Origin: Jeotgalibaca sp. MA1X17-3
GTDB lineage: Bacteria > Bacillota > Bacilli > Lactobacillales > Aerococcaceae
Assembly (NCBI RefSeq): GCF_021513155.1
Contig: NZ_CP090983.1
Span: 2,326,501 to 2,390,500 of the forward strand
Direction of reading: 5' to 3'
Length of the DNA: 64,000 nucleotides
The translations under genes and the position numbers were made by a program. Positions 54,527 through 64,000 of this stretch are shown in pieces. Under the pieces are notes generated by a model. That model was not told the DNA's origin and made no database searches. It saw only the letters and a list, made by a program, of their open reading frames with translations. Every line of letters begins with the position of its first letter. Position 1 is the first letter of the stretch.

Positions 54527-56769
54527 TTAATCTACAGCCTCTAAGATGAATATCCTTGAATCAAAATCAACCGATTCACCAAATCCTAAAGAGGCTTGAA
54601 ATTGCCCAGATGAGGCATCTGTTGTTAATAACCCAATATTCATCAATTCATCCCCATGGAATTTTTGACTCGTCCCTTTTAATTGATAGTTTATAGTTGG
54701 CTCTAGTCCTAATAATCGGACACGTTTAAATGAAACGTTGACTTCGTTTAATTTTTTATAGTAACCAACGATTGTTTGTTTTTTATCTTTTGAAACAACC
54801 ATCCAACTAATAATATTTCCTTCAAAAGGAGAAGCTAAACGATAAAAATTTCCATATTGCAATAATTCACGATATTCCTTTATAAAAGTAATTTGTTTTT
54901 TTACTTCAGTAAATTCTTCCGTTGATAAACGGTTTAAGTCTAACTCATAACCAAATGCCCCAAAATATGCTACATTCCCTCTTGTTTTAAGAGAGGTTAC
55001 GCGATTAACTTGATGATTTGGCACAATAGACACATGGGCACCGATTGAAGATAGCGGATAAGCGAGACTTGTTCCATATTGAATACTCAAACGATCAATG
55101 GCATCGCTATTGTCGCTAGCCCAAGCCTGAGGTGCGTAATAAAGCATCCCTGCGTCAAAACGACCCCCACCAGAAGCACAGGACTCGAATAACACTTCTG
55201 GAAACCTATTAATAAGTTGTTCATACAACTGATACACACCTAAAATATAACGGTGATGAACTTCACCTTGTTGCTTGCTACTACGGCTCGCATCAAAGGC
55301 TTCAGAGATACTACGGTTCATATCCCATTTAATATAAGTAATATTGGCTGAAGACAAAAGGTTAGAAATTTTATTAAATAGATAGGTAACAACTTCTTCA
55401 TTGGCAAAGTTTAATACATACTGTTGACGTCCAGGGCTAGCCATACGTCCTGGCGTATGCAATAACCACTCAGGATGGTTGCGGTATAAATCAGAATCCT
55501 TATTAATCATCTCGGGTTCAATCCATAAACCAAATGCCATTCCTAAATCATTAACTTTTTTAGCTAGCCCATTTAATCCGTCAGGAAGTTTTTCTTTATT
55601 TTCTACCCAATCTCCTAGGCCGGTATAATCATTGTTTCGTTGACCAAACCAACCATCATCAAGAACAAATAATTCAACTCCTGCTTTCTTGCCTTTTTCG
55701 ACAATAGAAAGTAACTTTTCCTCATTGAAGTCAAAATAAGTTGCTTCCCAATTATTTAAGACAATAGGTCTGGGTTTATGTCGCCATTTTCCTTGAACAA
55801 CTCTACTATTCAATAGATTATGGTACGTTTGACTCATCTGATTGAGCCCTTTATTCGAATATACTAGTAATACCTCTGGACTTTGAAAGGATTGACCTGG
55901 TTCTAGCAACCATGAAAACGACTCTGGGTTCATACCTATTTGTAATCTCGTAACATCATAGGCATCTACCTCAGCTTGTATCAAAAAATTACCAGAGTAA
56001 ACGAACATAGCACCAATCGCTTCACCCTGAATTCTGTTGTTGTCTTTCTTTTCAATGTAACGAAGGGATTGTGGTTATGGCTACTATGTCCGCGATTAGA
56101 ACTAACTTCTACTACACCATAATCTAAAGCTTTCGTAACGAGATGACGCTCTCTCCCCCATGCACCTGATAACTGCATCCAATCGTACTCTTTATCTGGT
56201 AAGTCCAAATTAAGACTCATCAACCGCGTCAATAGTAGCTCTTTTTGTCCGTGGTTTACTATACATGTACTTCGAGCAAGTGCACTGTGATCAGCGAACA
56301 CAGTATAATTTAATATTACTTCTAACTGCAAAAGCTCGTCCTTTAAGGTAATCGCGAGACTTACGCATTCATCTATGTTTTCAGCATAGCTTGCAGGCAA
56401 TCCTTCTAAGAGATTCTTCCCCTGAAAAATACGATGACTCTGGTAAGTTAAGTCGGTTATCTCTGAACCATTTTCTTGAAGTACCTTTATGCCAGCTTTT
56501 CTAAAATCTGACCGACCATATTCAGGTAATTCCTGTTTCAAATTATCATAAGAGTAGAAAGGATGCTGTTCACTTAAAACTGGCGACATTGGTCGGCTTG
56601 ATTCTTCCAATAAATAATTAAAACTTGACCGATGAGTAACTTTTTTACCATAGTAAAGTTGAATTAATTTACCATTAAAATCTACTTTAAAAATATAACT
56701 AAAGAAATTATTTTGGAGGTGAAACGTTTGCTCTTCTTCTTCATAATAAATATGGGCTTCATGATTCAT
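54527..56769 (-). pseudogene. GH36 alpha-galactosidase (single-base frameshift)
   Basis: About 747 residues once joined. An N-terminal beta-supersandwich domain is followed by the catalytic barrel, with FVLDDGWFGQRNND, nucleophile Asp in YIKWDMNRSISE, and acid/base Asp in ESCASGGGRFDAG followed by WASDNSDAIDRL. Releases terminal alpha-galactose from oligosaccharides; no signal peptide, so probably intracellular. Frames 56769-about 56047 and the rest are joined by adding one A to AGAAAGAC (T3 on plus, 56045-56047), giving KRKDNNRIQGEAIGAMFVYS. The ATG at 56769 has AAAGGA upstream. Downstream of the GH110-like gene, upstream of DUF4091. Confidence 0.9.
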
Positions 56770-56798
56770 CTTCACTTTGTCCTTTGCTTGTTATTTTT

Positions 56799-58601
56799 TT
56801 AGTTCAACATGGTATTGAAAATATTATTATTTTCGGCTAAGCAGTTCTTACTGTGCGAAAATTGAATGACTCCTTCATATTTTTCATTGTAAATAGGTAA
56901 TTCCATTGTACTAGAGCCATAGTCGGCACAGCTATAATCACGTTGTCCCCCATTTATTAGCGCATTATCATGAACCCAAACATTTTCACAGGATGACAAG
57001 AAACAAGCAAGGCGAGGAAAGTCAACAATCGTGTTATGGGCAATCTCAATATCTTTAAAAATTGGATAAGTCGTTCTTCCTTTTGGTAAATAAACACCCA
57101 TATAAATTACTGCCATTTGCCATGCATTTAAATCACAGTGACGAATGATATTATGTTGAATTAATAGATCTGTTACTCCTTGTCCTTCACTCCATCTGCT
57201 TTCACTACCGGTCTCTATTTGGATTGCTGCACCTTGAATATTTTCAAAAGTATTATTTTCTACAATACCATGGCTTCCTTGTAACAATAACCCCCGTGCC
57301 CGGTTATTTGTAAAGCGACAGTTACGGATAATATAATAGTCAGTCCCATAACTTCGATTAAAAACGATGCAATCCTCTACTAGGTTGCTAGGAAGTGGCA
57401 AAGCTAACTGTAGTTGGCAATTGTTTTTTTCAGGAAAATACTGAACCTTAGTGATTCTTGACGAATAACCACTTGGAGACAAGTCGGGCATCCTAATCTC
57501 AATGGAACCACCAATTTCAAATTGTAGTTTATCCTCATTAACGCGTTCCAACAGAATTGTATCATCATTTATTTTAGTAATACCCATACTCGAGTTATCA
57601 TGGAGGTTAACGCAATCATCTCCCGCGCCTGAAAAATCACAATCTTCAATTATAATGTAGCCTTTTGAATTACCTACATGTAAACAATCGACTGATACCG
57701 AAATGCTTCGGAACGTTCCTGGTCGTGGCTGAATTTTACAATGACTAAAATGCAAATGATGTACGGAACCAACATTTAAAAAACCACCACCGGGACAGCC
57801 GTATATCGTTACACGTTCAAAGGTAATATGAGAACTTTTAGTCGTTCTGATTGCTTCACAATCGTACTCAAAATGACGAAAATTATAGCAATCTCCTTCA
57901 TGAAAATGATTAACAGCCCAAGACGAATCTTGAGGAAACATTCTTAGTGTATTATCATTTACACGTTCTATTCTTTTTGACAAAATATTATCTAACTCTC
58001 GTACAAGTGCAGTCATTTCTTTATTACTCTCTGCATCAGAAGTAGCTTTGGTATGTTGATTTTCGTAAGGCCGAAATTCAATTCCTCCTTCAGCTCCAGG
58101 AGTATAGCGCTTAGGATCAAACGGCCCTACAATACGAATGTCCATATTAGAATCGATGACATCATATCCGGGAAATTGAATATCTAGATAAGAGCCTTTA
58201 TTTCCCACTTCTTTAATGACACCAACACTAGCTAAAGCGCCCGCGTTCCAATCCCAATCTAATATAAGATTCTTTATCATGAGGCGTTTGCTGAATTTGA
58301 TATCAAGAAAGTCTTTTGCTTGATGAAAAATAAATTCACTACCAGAACCTTCAATGGTAAAATCACTTAAATGATGCAAACCAATAAAGTAAGTTAAGTC
58401 CGTTTGATAGAAATGGTATACTCCTTTAGGTATTAAAAGTGTTACTTCAGGCTTATCTTTACAGTAAGCAATAGCCCGCTCTATCGCTAAAGTATTACAA
58501 AATCCATTTTCAGCTTTTGCTCCCCATTCAGTAATATCGACAATTTGACCGACACCTGTTGGTAAATCAATGATGATGCTATTGTGATTAAAGTGATTCA
58601 T
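56799..58601 (-). CDS. GH110-like right-handed beta-helix enzyme (putative alpha-1,3-galactosidase)
   Basis: 600 residues, a parallel beta-helix with many repeat turns (IIIEDCDFSGAGDDCVNLHD, IIRNCRFTNNRARGLLLQG, GIVENNTFENIQGAAIQI). Length, the GDDCVNLHD motif and the N-terminal DITEWGAKAENGFCNTLAI fit GH110 alpha-1,3-galactosidases, which act on blood-group-B-type or related alpha-1,3-galactosides. Other beta-helix families (pectate lyase-like) remain possible. No signal peptide seen. Intact, with AAAGGATG before the ATG. Encoded between the sugar permease and the GH36 gene. Confidence 0.72.
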   Translation of the reverse strand: MNHFNHNSIIIDLPTGVGQIVDITEWGAKAENGFCNTLAIERAIAYCKDKPEVTLLIPKGVYHFYQTDLTYFIGLHHLSDFTIEGSGSEFIFHQAKDFLDIKFSKRLMIKNLILDWDWNAGALASVGVIKEVGNKGSYLDIQFPGYDVIDSNMDIRIVGPFDPKRYTPGAEGGIEFRPYENQHTKATSDAESNKEMTALVRELDNILSKRIERVNDNTLRMFPQDSSWAVNHFHEGDCYNFRHFEYDCEAIRTTKSSHITFERVTIYGCPGGGFLNVGSVHHLHFSHCKIQPRPGTFRSISVSVDCLHVGNSKGYIIIEDCDFSGAGDDCVNLHDNSSMGITKINDDTILLERVNEDKLQFEIGGSIEIRMPDLSPSGYSSRITKVQYFPEKNNCQLQLALPLPSNLVEDCIVFNRSYGTDYYIIRNCRFTNNRARGLLLQGSHGIVENNTFENIQGAAIQIETGSESRWSEGQGVTDLLIQHNIIRHCDLNAWQMAVIYMGVYLPKGRTTYPIFKDIEIAHNTIVDFPRLACFLSSCENVWVHDNALINGGQRDYSCADYGSSTMELPIYNEKYEGVIQFSHSKNCLAENNNIFNTMLN

Positions 58602-58607
58602 TAATCA

Positions 58608-59941
58608 TCATCCTTTCACACCAGAGGACATGATATTAGCCTTTAATTGTTTAGAGAAGAGTAAGGTCACAATGATAACAGGTAGAATTGTGACGAGAGC
58701 AATCCCCATTAAAGTATTCTGTTTCGTACTTGTATTATTAGACAGGCTGTAAAGAGCCACATTTAGCGTCCATAAATCTTGACGTTCGGTAACCATCCAA
58801 GCCCAAAAAAATCATTCCAATTTCCTAAAAAAGTCTGTAAAGCAATCATCGAAATGATGGGTTTTGAGAGAGGCATACATATTTTTGTAAACAAAAAGAA
58901 GTTGGAAGCACCATCTAAACGAGCAGCTTCAAAGAAAGAACCAGGAATACGATCAAAAAAGCCTTTAAATAAGTAGATATAAAAACCAAATGGATACAAG
59001 AATGGTAATAATAATCCTGCATAATTATTATACGCTCCCATCTCTCGGTACATGATTAGCTGGGGTACCATGATACTAACGAATGGAACCATCATTGCAC
59101 CAAGGAAGAAAAGTAAAGTCCATCTGGCTGCCTTAGGACTAAGAAGATGGCTAATGACAAAAGCACAAATCGAGCACAATAATACTTGAGAGATAATTGC
59201 AAAACTAATTACTAAAACTGTATTGAAAACAAAGGTCATGAAGCCATATTTAGCAATTTTTTCATTATTACCGTAGACATACTGTGGTAATTTCATATAG
59301 TGTACGAAACTTTCTAGTAGCAAAGAATTTTTCTTTGTCAGACTCGAAATACTAAGTTGCCCTACAATCGGTAATTTTTCTTCTGTAAAACCAATAATCT
59401 TTTCTTGAATATCTAGTTGGCTAATTGTTGGAGCAACTTGTTTTTCTAAACCATCTTCATTAAATTCGTAACCAATTTTAGTTGCAGTTCGCTCTGCTCG
59501 ATCTTTATGTAATAAAGTATCTTTATTAATAACGGTTCCTTCATAAATACCATAATCCTTTTCAAGTTGAAGCTCTACTTGATGAGCACGAGAGTGAAAA
59601 ATGGTTTTTCCTTCTTTCACTCCAAAAAAATTAATTTCAAAAATTGATTCACGATTTAACTTTGTATAAGCACCAAACATAATACTAACTAAGTCTTTTT
59701 GAATCATTTCTTCTAAAGAATCAGGTGACTCTAGCTGAGTGTAGTCTAAAACTACATCTAATGATTGAGCAGCATCTGGTATTAACTTAGGTGGTGTGTC
59801 GTAAATTTTAGAATTGTCTTTCATAGAATTACTAATTGTTAGGGCGAATGGAAATAATATAAAGAGCACCGATAACGTAGTAATAATAATCGCTACAATT
59901 CTTAAAGATTGATCACCTAAAGATGGCTTTATTTTTTTCAT
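58608..59941 (-). pseudogene. Sugar ABC transporter permease, MalG/UgpE type, with large insertion (frameshift)
   Basis: About 444 residues. TM1 (about 15-40) is followed by an unusual extracytoplasmic insertion of roughly 180 residues (about 45-230, starting DNSKIYDTPPKLIPDAAQ), then five membrane segments with the coupling loop FEAARLDGASNFFLFTKICMP. The frame ends early at WNDFFGLGWLP; adding one T to the run (A7 on plus, 58805-58811) gives WNDFFWAWMVTERQDLWTLN and the normal C-terminus to 58608. The start is ATG 59941 with AAAGGGG upstream. Partner of the permease encoded 4 bp upstream. Confidence 0.85.
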
Positions 59942-59945
59942 TTCT

Positions 59946-60830
59946 TTACCCCTTTTCTGTATTTTCAAAACGCATTTGAATAGCCGTTACAGTCAATGTG
60001 ACTAGCATCAATATTACTGAAGCAGCAGACCCTCGCCCATAGTTATAATCATTATTGAATGTATTATAGATATAAATTCCTTGAGTAGTCGAAGCACCAC
60101 TTGGACCACCTGCTGCAAACATGTATGGAGCATCTAATAATTGAATCGATGCTGATACAGCAATAATGAGTTGAATGAATATAATAAAGCGTATATTAGG
60201 CAAGATTATATACCAAATCTTTTTCCATGCTGTGCAACCGTCTAGAGAGGCTGATTCAAAAATATCAGTGGATATTCCTTGAATAGCAGAAAGGTACAAT
60301 AACACACCTACTCCTCCACCAATCACACCAGGAAAAATAATACAAAATTTAACTAAATTAGGATCACTTAGCCATGTTTGAGTTCCTAACCCTAACAACT
60401 TCATTAATTGGTTAGCTATACCATAATCTGGGTGCCAAACCCATCTCCAGATTATCACATTTACGGTAGTAGGAATTAATATAGGTAAGACATAAAGAGT
60501 GGACAAAACACCTTTAAATCTTGTTAATTCATTTAAAAATAAAGCTTGAATAATCGGAATAAAAAAGGTCATGGAAATCTGTAAAAGTAAAAATACAGCG
60601 GTGTTCATCCATGATTGCCAATAATGTTGTGTATGAAGCATATTTTGATAGTTACTCAACCCAACAAAATTACCAGGTTGATTAATCGGATCATAATCAA
60701 AAAAAGAAATATAGAATGCTTTTAATATTGGGTAATATTTTAACCATAAAGTAAAAATAACTGGAACCAAGAGAATAAGCCAAGGTGTCATTTTTTGTCG
60801 CCAAAAATAACTTTGGTAGCTTTTTTTCAT
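59946..60830 (-). CDS. Sugar ABC transporter permease, MalF/UgpA type
   Basis: 294 residues, six membrane segments, with ALFLNELTRFKGVLSTLYVLP and the coupling loop FESASLDGCTAWKKIWYIILP. First minus-strand gene of the locus, divergent from the binding-protein gene. The ATG at 60830 follows AAAGGATG. The operon continues into the second permease and the glycosidases. Confidence 0.92.
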   Translation of the reverse strand: MKKSYQSYFWRQKMTPWLILLVPVIFTLWLKYYPILKAFYISFFDYDPINQPGNFVGLSNYQNMLHTQHYWQSWMNTAVFLLLQISMTFFIPIIQALFLNELTRFKGVLSTLYVLPILIPTTVNVIIWRWVWHPDYGIANQLMKLLGLGTQTWLSDPNLVKFCIIFPGVIGGGVGVLLYLSAIQGISTDIFESASLDGCTAWKKIWYIILPNIRFIIFIQLIIAVSASIQLLDAPYMFAAGGPSGASTTQGIYIYNTFNNDYNYGRGSAASVILMLVTLTVTAIQMRFENTEKG

Positions 60831-60888
60831 TAATAAAACATCCTTTCTGTGTACTCATGGTAACAAATAATTCAGAAAATTCAGATAC

Positions 60889-60988
60889 ACATTATCAACT
60901 AAAAAACTCAACATTTTTATCATTTTTCTATTAAAATTAGTAAACGTTGATTTTTTTGCCTATAAGAGTTGATAATGTAACGTTTACA
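60889..60988. promoter_or_regulatory. Divergent regulatory region with paired operators
   Basis: ACATTATCAACT (60889-60900) is repeated inverted as AGTTGATAATGT (60967-60978), a perfect 12-bp match 66 bp apart. The second arm overlaps TGTAACGTTTACA (60976-60988), and GTAAACGTT occurs again at 60940-60948. The AACGTT core resembles LacI-family operators and cre sites. Confidence 0.6.
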
Positions 60989-61011
60989 TCAATTTATTTC
61001 TACCCTATACT
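60983..61011 (+). promoter_or_regulatory. Promoter of the sugar-binding protein gene
   Basis: TTTACA (60983-60988), 17-nt spacer, TATACT (61006-61011). The -35 box lies inside the TGTAACGTTTACA operator, so binding there should repress. Confidence 0.8.
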
Positions 61012-61054
61012 TGTATTGTATTAACAGAAATAATTATGAGGAGGAAAAAATATT

Positions 61055-62410
61055 ATGAAAAAGAAACGCTTCATCTCTTTATTAACCAGTTTTAGTATCA
61101 TAGCAACTGTACTAGCAGGATGTGGGAATGAAACTTCTGGGGACTCCCAAACAGATTCTTCAGCAAATGTCAGTGGAGGGGAACAAGAAACTGTCGAGTT
61201 AACTGTTTGGGAAGTAAGTCGAGGTGCTGATGAATTTAGAGAAGAACAAGAACAAGCTTTTCTAAAGGAGTATCCATGGATTAAATTAAACAAAGTTGTA
61301 AAAGAAGGCGATCCAGGAAATGATTTTTATCAAGCGGTTTCTTCAGGAACGGCACCAGACTTTATTGAAGCCTCATTTACAATGATAGATAAGTTTATCG
61401 CTGCAGGAGTAGTGGAACCTTTAAACGGATATATGGATTCCTGGGATGAATCGGGTCAATTCAATGAAACGTATTTAGACATGTTTACTAAAGATGGGAA
61501 TATGTATACTTTACCAAATGAAATATCACCTATGTTATTTGGTTATAATAAAAAACTATTTAAAGAAGCTGGAATTGAGAATCCCCCAGCCAATTGGGAT
61601 GAAGCCTTAGAAATTGCTAAAAAAATAAATGATCCCGAAAAACAAATTGCTGGATATGCTACCTTGACTGCTGAATGGACCGAATGGTTCTTCCAGTACT
61701 ATGTATGGCAAGCAGGTGGAGACTTAACTCAAGAAAATGAAGATGGCACAATCGAATTAACCTTTACAGATCCTGCAGTGATTGAAGCTGCTGAATACTA
61801 TCAAGAGCTTGCTTCCAGTAAAGTATTGCAAAGTGATCGTACACTAAAATTTGGTGATTTGCTGACTCAATTTAGCCAAGATAAAATTGCGATGATGCCT
61901 TTTGCAACCGATTGGATCAAAGATGTGGCAAACCAAGGAATGGATATAGATGATATTGGTTTAATCATTCCGCCAGTGGGTTCCTCTGGTGAACCTGTAA
62001 CTGCCATTGGTGGTAGCGGTTACTTGATTAATGCTAAAACAAGTCAAGCCAAAAAAGATGCTGCTTGGGAATATATCAGTTGGTTTATGAGTAATGAACA
62101 ACGAACTGCTTTCTATGAAAATGTTGCTGGTAAAGGAGCACTCGCCCCAATTATTTTAGGAAGAACAGATATGAGTGCCTCTGATTTTGGTGATTTCCCT
62201 GAGGAATACGATCAAGTTTTAGAAGAAGCTAATGACATTGGTCGATTTGAATTTTATGGAAAAGCTGATTTTGCTTCTTATGTTGATCGCGCCGTTCAAA
62301 AAATATTAGCTGATCCAAATGCAGATCCTGAAAAAGAATTTAGAGAAGCACAAGAATTAGCTGAAAAAGAAGTTTTAGAGTCTTTCAACGAATTAAATAA
62401 AGTAGAATAA
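61055..62410 (+). CDS. Extracellular sugar-binding lipoprotein (SBP family 1)
   Basis: 451 residues with a lipoprotein signal (lipobox ATVLAGCGN, Cys23). Family 1 features are YTLPNEISPMLFGYNKKLF, NPPANWDEALEIAKKIND and AIGGSGYLINAKTSQAKKDA. It should deliver an oligosaccharide to the divergent MalFG-type permeases. GAGGAGG before the ATG. Ends at a strong terminator. Confidence 0.93.
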   Translation: MKKKRFISLLTSFSIIATVLAGCGNETSGDSQTDSSANVSGGEQETVELTVWEVSRGADEFREEQEQAFLKEYPWIKLNKVVKEGDPGNDFYQAVSSGTAPDFIEASFTMIDKFIAAGVVEPLNGYMDSWDESGQFNETYLDMFTKDGNMYTLPNEISPMLFGYNKKLFKEAGIENPPANWDEALEIAKKINDPEKQIAGYATLTAEWTEWFFQYYVWQAGGDLTQENEDGTIELTFTDPAVIEAAEYYQELASSKVLQSDRTLKFGDLLTQFSQDKIAMMPFATDWIKDVANQGMDIDDIGLIIPPVGSSGEPVTAIGGSGYLINAKTSQAKKDAAWEYISWFMSNEQRTAFYENVAGKGALAPIILGRTDMSASDFGDFPEEYDQVLEEANDIGRFEFYGKADFASYVDRAVQKILADPNADPEKEFREAQELAEKEVLESFNELNKVE

Positions 62411-62453
62411 GATTTTATATATCAATATAAAAATAAATTTCAACAAAAATTTA

Positions 62454-62498
62454 AAGAAATCTGTATCCTTATTTTTAAAGGACACAGATTTCTTTTTT
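62454..62498 (+). terminator. Terminator after the sugar-binding protein gene
   Basis: AAGAAATCTGTaTCC (62454-62468) pairs with GGAcACAGATTTCTT (62480-62494), with a T6 tail. Confidence 0.88.
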
Positions 62499-62552
62499 AT
62501 ATGATAAAATGATTAATAGGTTCGAGATAAAAACATAATGTATGCAGACTTT

Positions 62553-62566
62553 TGGTAACGCTTTCC
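62553..62566. promoter_or_regulatory. cre-like site upstream of the YesM kinase gene
   Basis: On the minus strand GGAAAGCGTTACCA matches 12 of 14 positions of the CcpA consensus. It lies about 100 bp upstream of the kinase start. Confidence 0.4.
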
Positions 62567-62666
62567 AAAAATGTGTCATTTATCTGGAAGTCTACATTCA
62601 TCTTCAGATAAGATCATTCTTATAATAACTTCAATAAAAATAATGATGAAATTGCGAGGAAGTAAG

Positions 62667-64000
62667 ATGAGAAATAAGATAGCTCAATCTAAAGTTGTAA
62701 AAAGTTTAATAAAAAAACTAAGAAAAGTTCATATATTTTCAAGACTTTTACTTGTTTTTTGTTCACTAATTATTATACCCACCATTTTCATAACTTTATT
62801 TAATCAAAATAGTTACGCAAAAGAGATCGAGCAAAGTAATCGTAATTATCTTTCTATGCTTACAAGAAATGCTCAGTTTAAACTCGAACAAGAAGCCTCT
62901 CGTTTTGAAACGAACATGACCAAAATCACTCAAAATGATTCTTTATTGACTGCTCTTAAGGAAAATTTGGCTATTGAGCAGACCTCTTCCAACATAGAAA
63001 CAAATACTCAATTAGTAAAACAACAACTAGCTACGATTCAAAATAATAGTTCTGGAATTAAATCTTTAATTTTGATTACGAACGATAGACAGTATAGTGT
63101 GGCGAGATATGATGGCATTTCTTCTACTGTACTCGTAAAAGATTTATCTGCTTTTTACAGTAGTAACATCTACAAAGAAACAATTAAAGGGAATGGTTAC
63201 CCTACTTGGATAGATGGAACAAATGAAACCTCTCAGCTTTTTTTTGAAAAGAGGAGTGATTTTGTGGGGTTAATTGGGAGTGTGGTTTTAAGTTATCAAT
63301 TATTCGAACCTAGTACTAAAACACCTCTTGGAGTTTTAGTTTGTTGTATTTATCCATCATATTTTTCAAATATGATGGAGGAATATTCTAATCAAGATGG
63401 AGGAAATACATATATTGTTGGGGAAAATGGATTAGTTGAGGGAATCCATGCTCAGTCTTCAGGACCTGCTTTTCCTGAAATGAGAAAAGGTTTGCTTTCG
63501 CAAATTTTTATAAATCATCAAGGCTTTACTCTTCTGGATGTTCATAACAAAGAAATTATAGCTAGTTACAGTGGAAATTCAGCCTTTCCTTTACACATCG
63601 TTAATCTCACTTATAAAGATTCCGTCTTGGAAAATGTCAAATCAATTGGGTATAGAAATACGATTATCCTGATTTTTGTTCTGATTATTGGAATTATTCT
63701 TTTCTATCTAACCGCAACAAGTGTCTCCAATCCAATCAAAAAATTAATTAGAGCAATGCAACGTGTTAGTGAAGGTGACTTTTCAGCAACCTATAAATCA
63801 AAGAGCCAAGATGAGGTAGGTGATTTATGTGTTCAATTTGATAAAATGGTTCTCGATATGCAAGAACTTATTGAGCAAGTTTATATTTCCGAAATTAATC
63901 AAAAAAATCTAGAGTTAAGTGAAAAGAATGCTCAATTAAATGTCCTACAAATGCAAATCAGCCCTCATTTTTTATACAATACATTAGATATTATTAGGTG
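62667..64000 (+). CDS. YesM-type sensor histidine kinase (C-terminus cut by window edge)
   Basis: About 445 residues visible. TM1 (about 24-43), an extracellular sensor domain (to about 330), TM2 (IILIFVLIIGIILFYL), HAMP (SNPIKKLIRAMQRVSEGDFS), a coiled linker and the His_kinase motif QMQISPHFLYNTLDII with the phospho-acceptor His. The HATPase domain lies past 64000. GAGGAAG precedes the ATG at 62667. It probably heads a YesMN pair that controls this second glycan locus. Confidence 0.92.
   Translation, partial: MRNKIAQSKVVKSLIKKLRKVHIFSRLLLVFCSLIIIPTIFITLFNQNSYAKEIEQSNRNYLSMLTRNAQFKLEQEASRFETNMTKITQNDSLLTALKENLAIEQTSSNIETNTQLVKQQLATIQNNSSGIKSLILITNDRQYSVARYDGISSTVLVKDLSAFYSSNIYKETIKGNGYPTWIDGTNETSQLFFEKRSDFVGLIGSVVLSYQLFEPSTKTPLGVLVCCIYPSYFSNMMEEYSNQDGGNTYIVGENGLVEGIHAQSSGPAFPEMRKGLLSQIFINHQGFTLLDVHNKEIIASYSGNSAFPLHIVNLTYKDSVLENVKSIGYRNTIILIFVLIIGIILFYLTATSVSNPIKKLIRAMQRVSEGDFSATYKSKSQDEVGDLCVQFDKMVLDMQELIEQVYISEINQKNLELSEKNAQLNVLQMQISPHFLYNTLDIIR

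Overview
This 64 kb window comes from a low-GC Gram-positive chromosome, most likely a lactic acid bacterium of the order Lactobacillales (Carnobacteriaceae or Aerococcaceae type). The basis is AT-rich coding sequence, strong GGAGG ribosome binding sites, lipoprotein (LxxC) solute-binding proteins, T-box and BglG-type antitermination, PTS systems with linked PTS regulators, YesMN two-component systems and CcpA-like cre motifs. No rRNA, tRNA, insertion sequence, prophage or CRISPR array was recognised.

Layout. 1-5022 (minus): an oligopeptide uptake operon (oppB-oppC-oppA-M20 dipeptidase) behind a clear promoter, a 25-residue leader peptide rich in Ile/Leu/Val codons and a four-segment attenuator. 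5284-6943: a stand-alone GAF protein and a decayed BREX remnant (brxA', brxB'). 7075-12339: a cystine/cysteine operon (C-S lyase, RidA, CoA-disulfide-reductase-like flavoenzyme, cystine symporter) with a divergent YheO/DauR-type regulator and a large inverted repeat between them. 12424-14157: a T-box leader and an NhaC-family antiporter. 14187-17270: a BglG/GlcT-type antiterminator, its RAT/terminator and a GlcNAc/glucose-family PTS IICBA interrupted by an in-frame stop. 17298-18986: a CBS protein and a quinone oxidoreductase. 19023-21945: a two-component system with a His/Met-rich sensor loop, facing a SHOCT membrane protein and a His-rich secreted protein; the two promoters carry mirror-image response-regulator operators. 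22007-23861: DUF924, a NERD protein and a 52-bp tandem repeat array.

23861-36118 (minus) is a carbohydrate locus: LplABC-type ABC importer, GH50/agarase-like enzyme, GH43, YesM/YesN, DUF624 and GH20. 36203-52155 is mostly housekeeping and sugar metabolism: alpha/beta hydrolase, RtcB, transketolase, Gfo/Idh oxidoreductase, aldose epimerase, OsmC, a fructose-type PTS operon with a divergent RpiR regulator, a YczE-type membrane protein, a CorC-type protein, a sulfurtransferase and a CofE-like ligase. 52819-64000 is a second glycan locus: DUF4091 (GH123-like), GH36 alpha-galactosidase, GH110-like beta-helix enzyme, two sugar permeases, a divergent sugar-binding lipoprotein and a partial YesM kinase. 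Together the two loci suggest trimming of galactose- and HexNAc-containing glycans.

A technical point governs the reading: at least twelve frameshifts split otherwise well-conserved genes, and each is repaired by adding one base to a homopolymer run. This points to systematic deletion errors in the assembly rather than to twelve pseudogenes. The in-frame stop in the PTS gene and the truncated BREX genes do not fit that explanation and may be real lesions.
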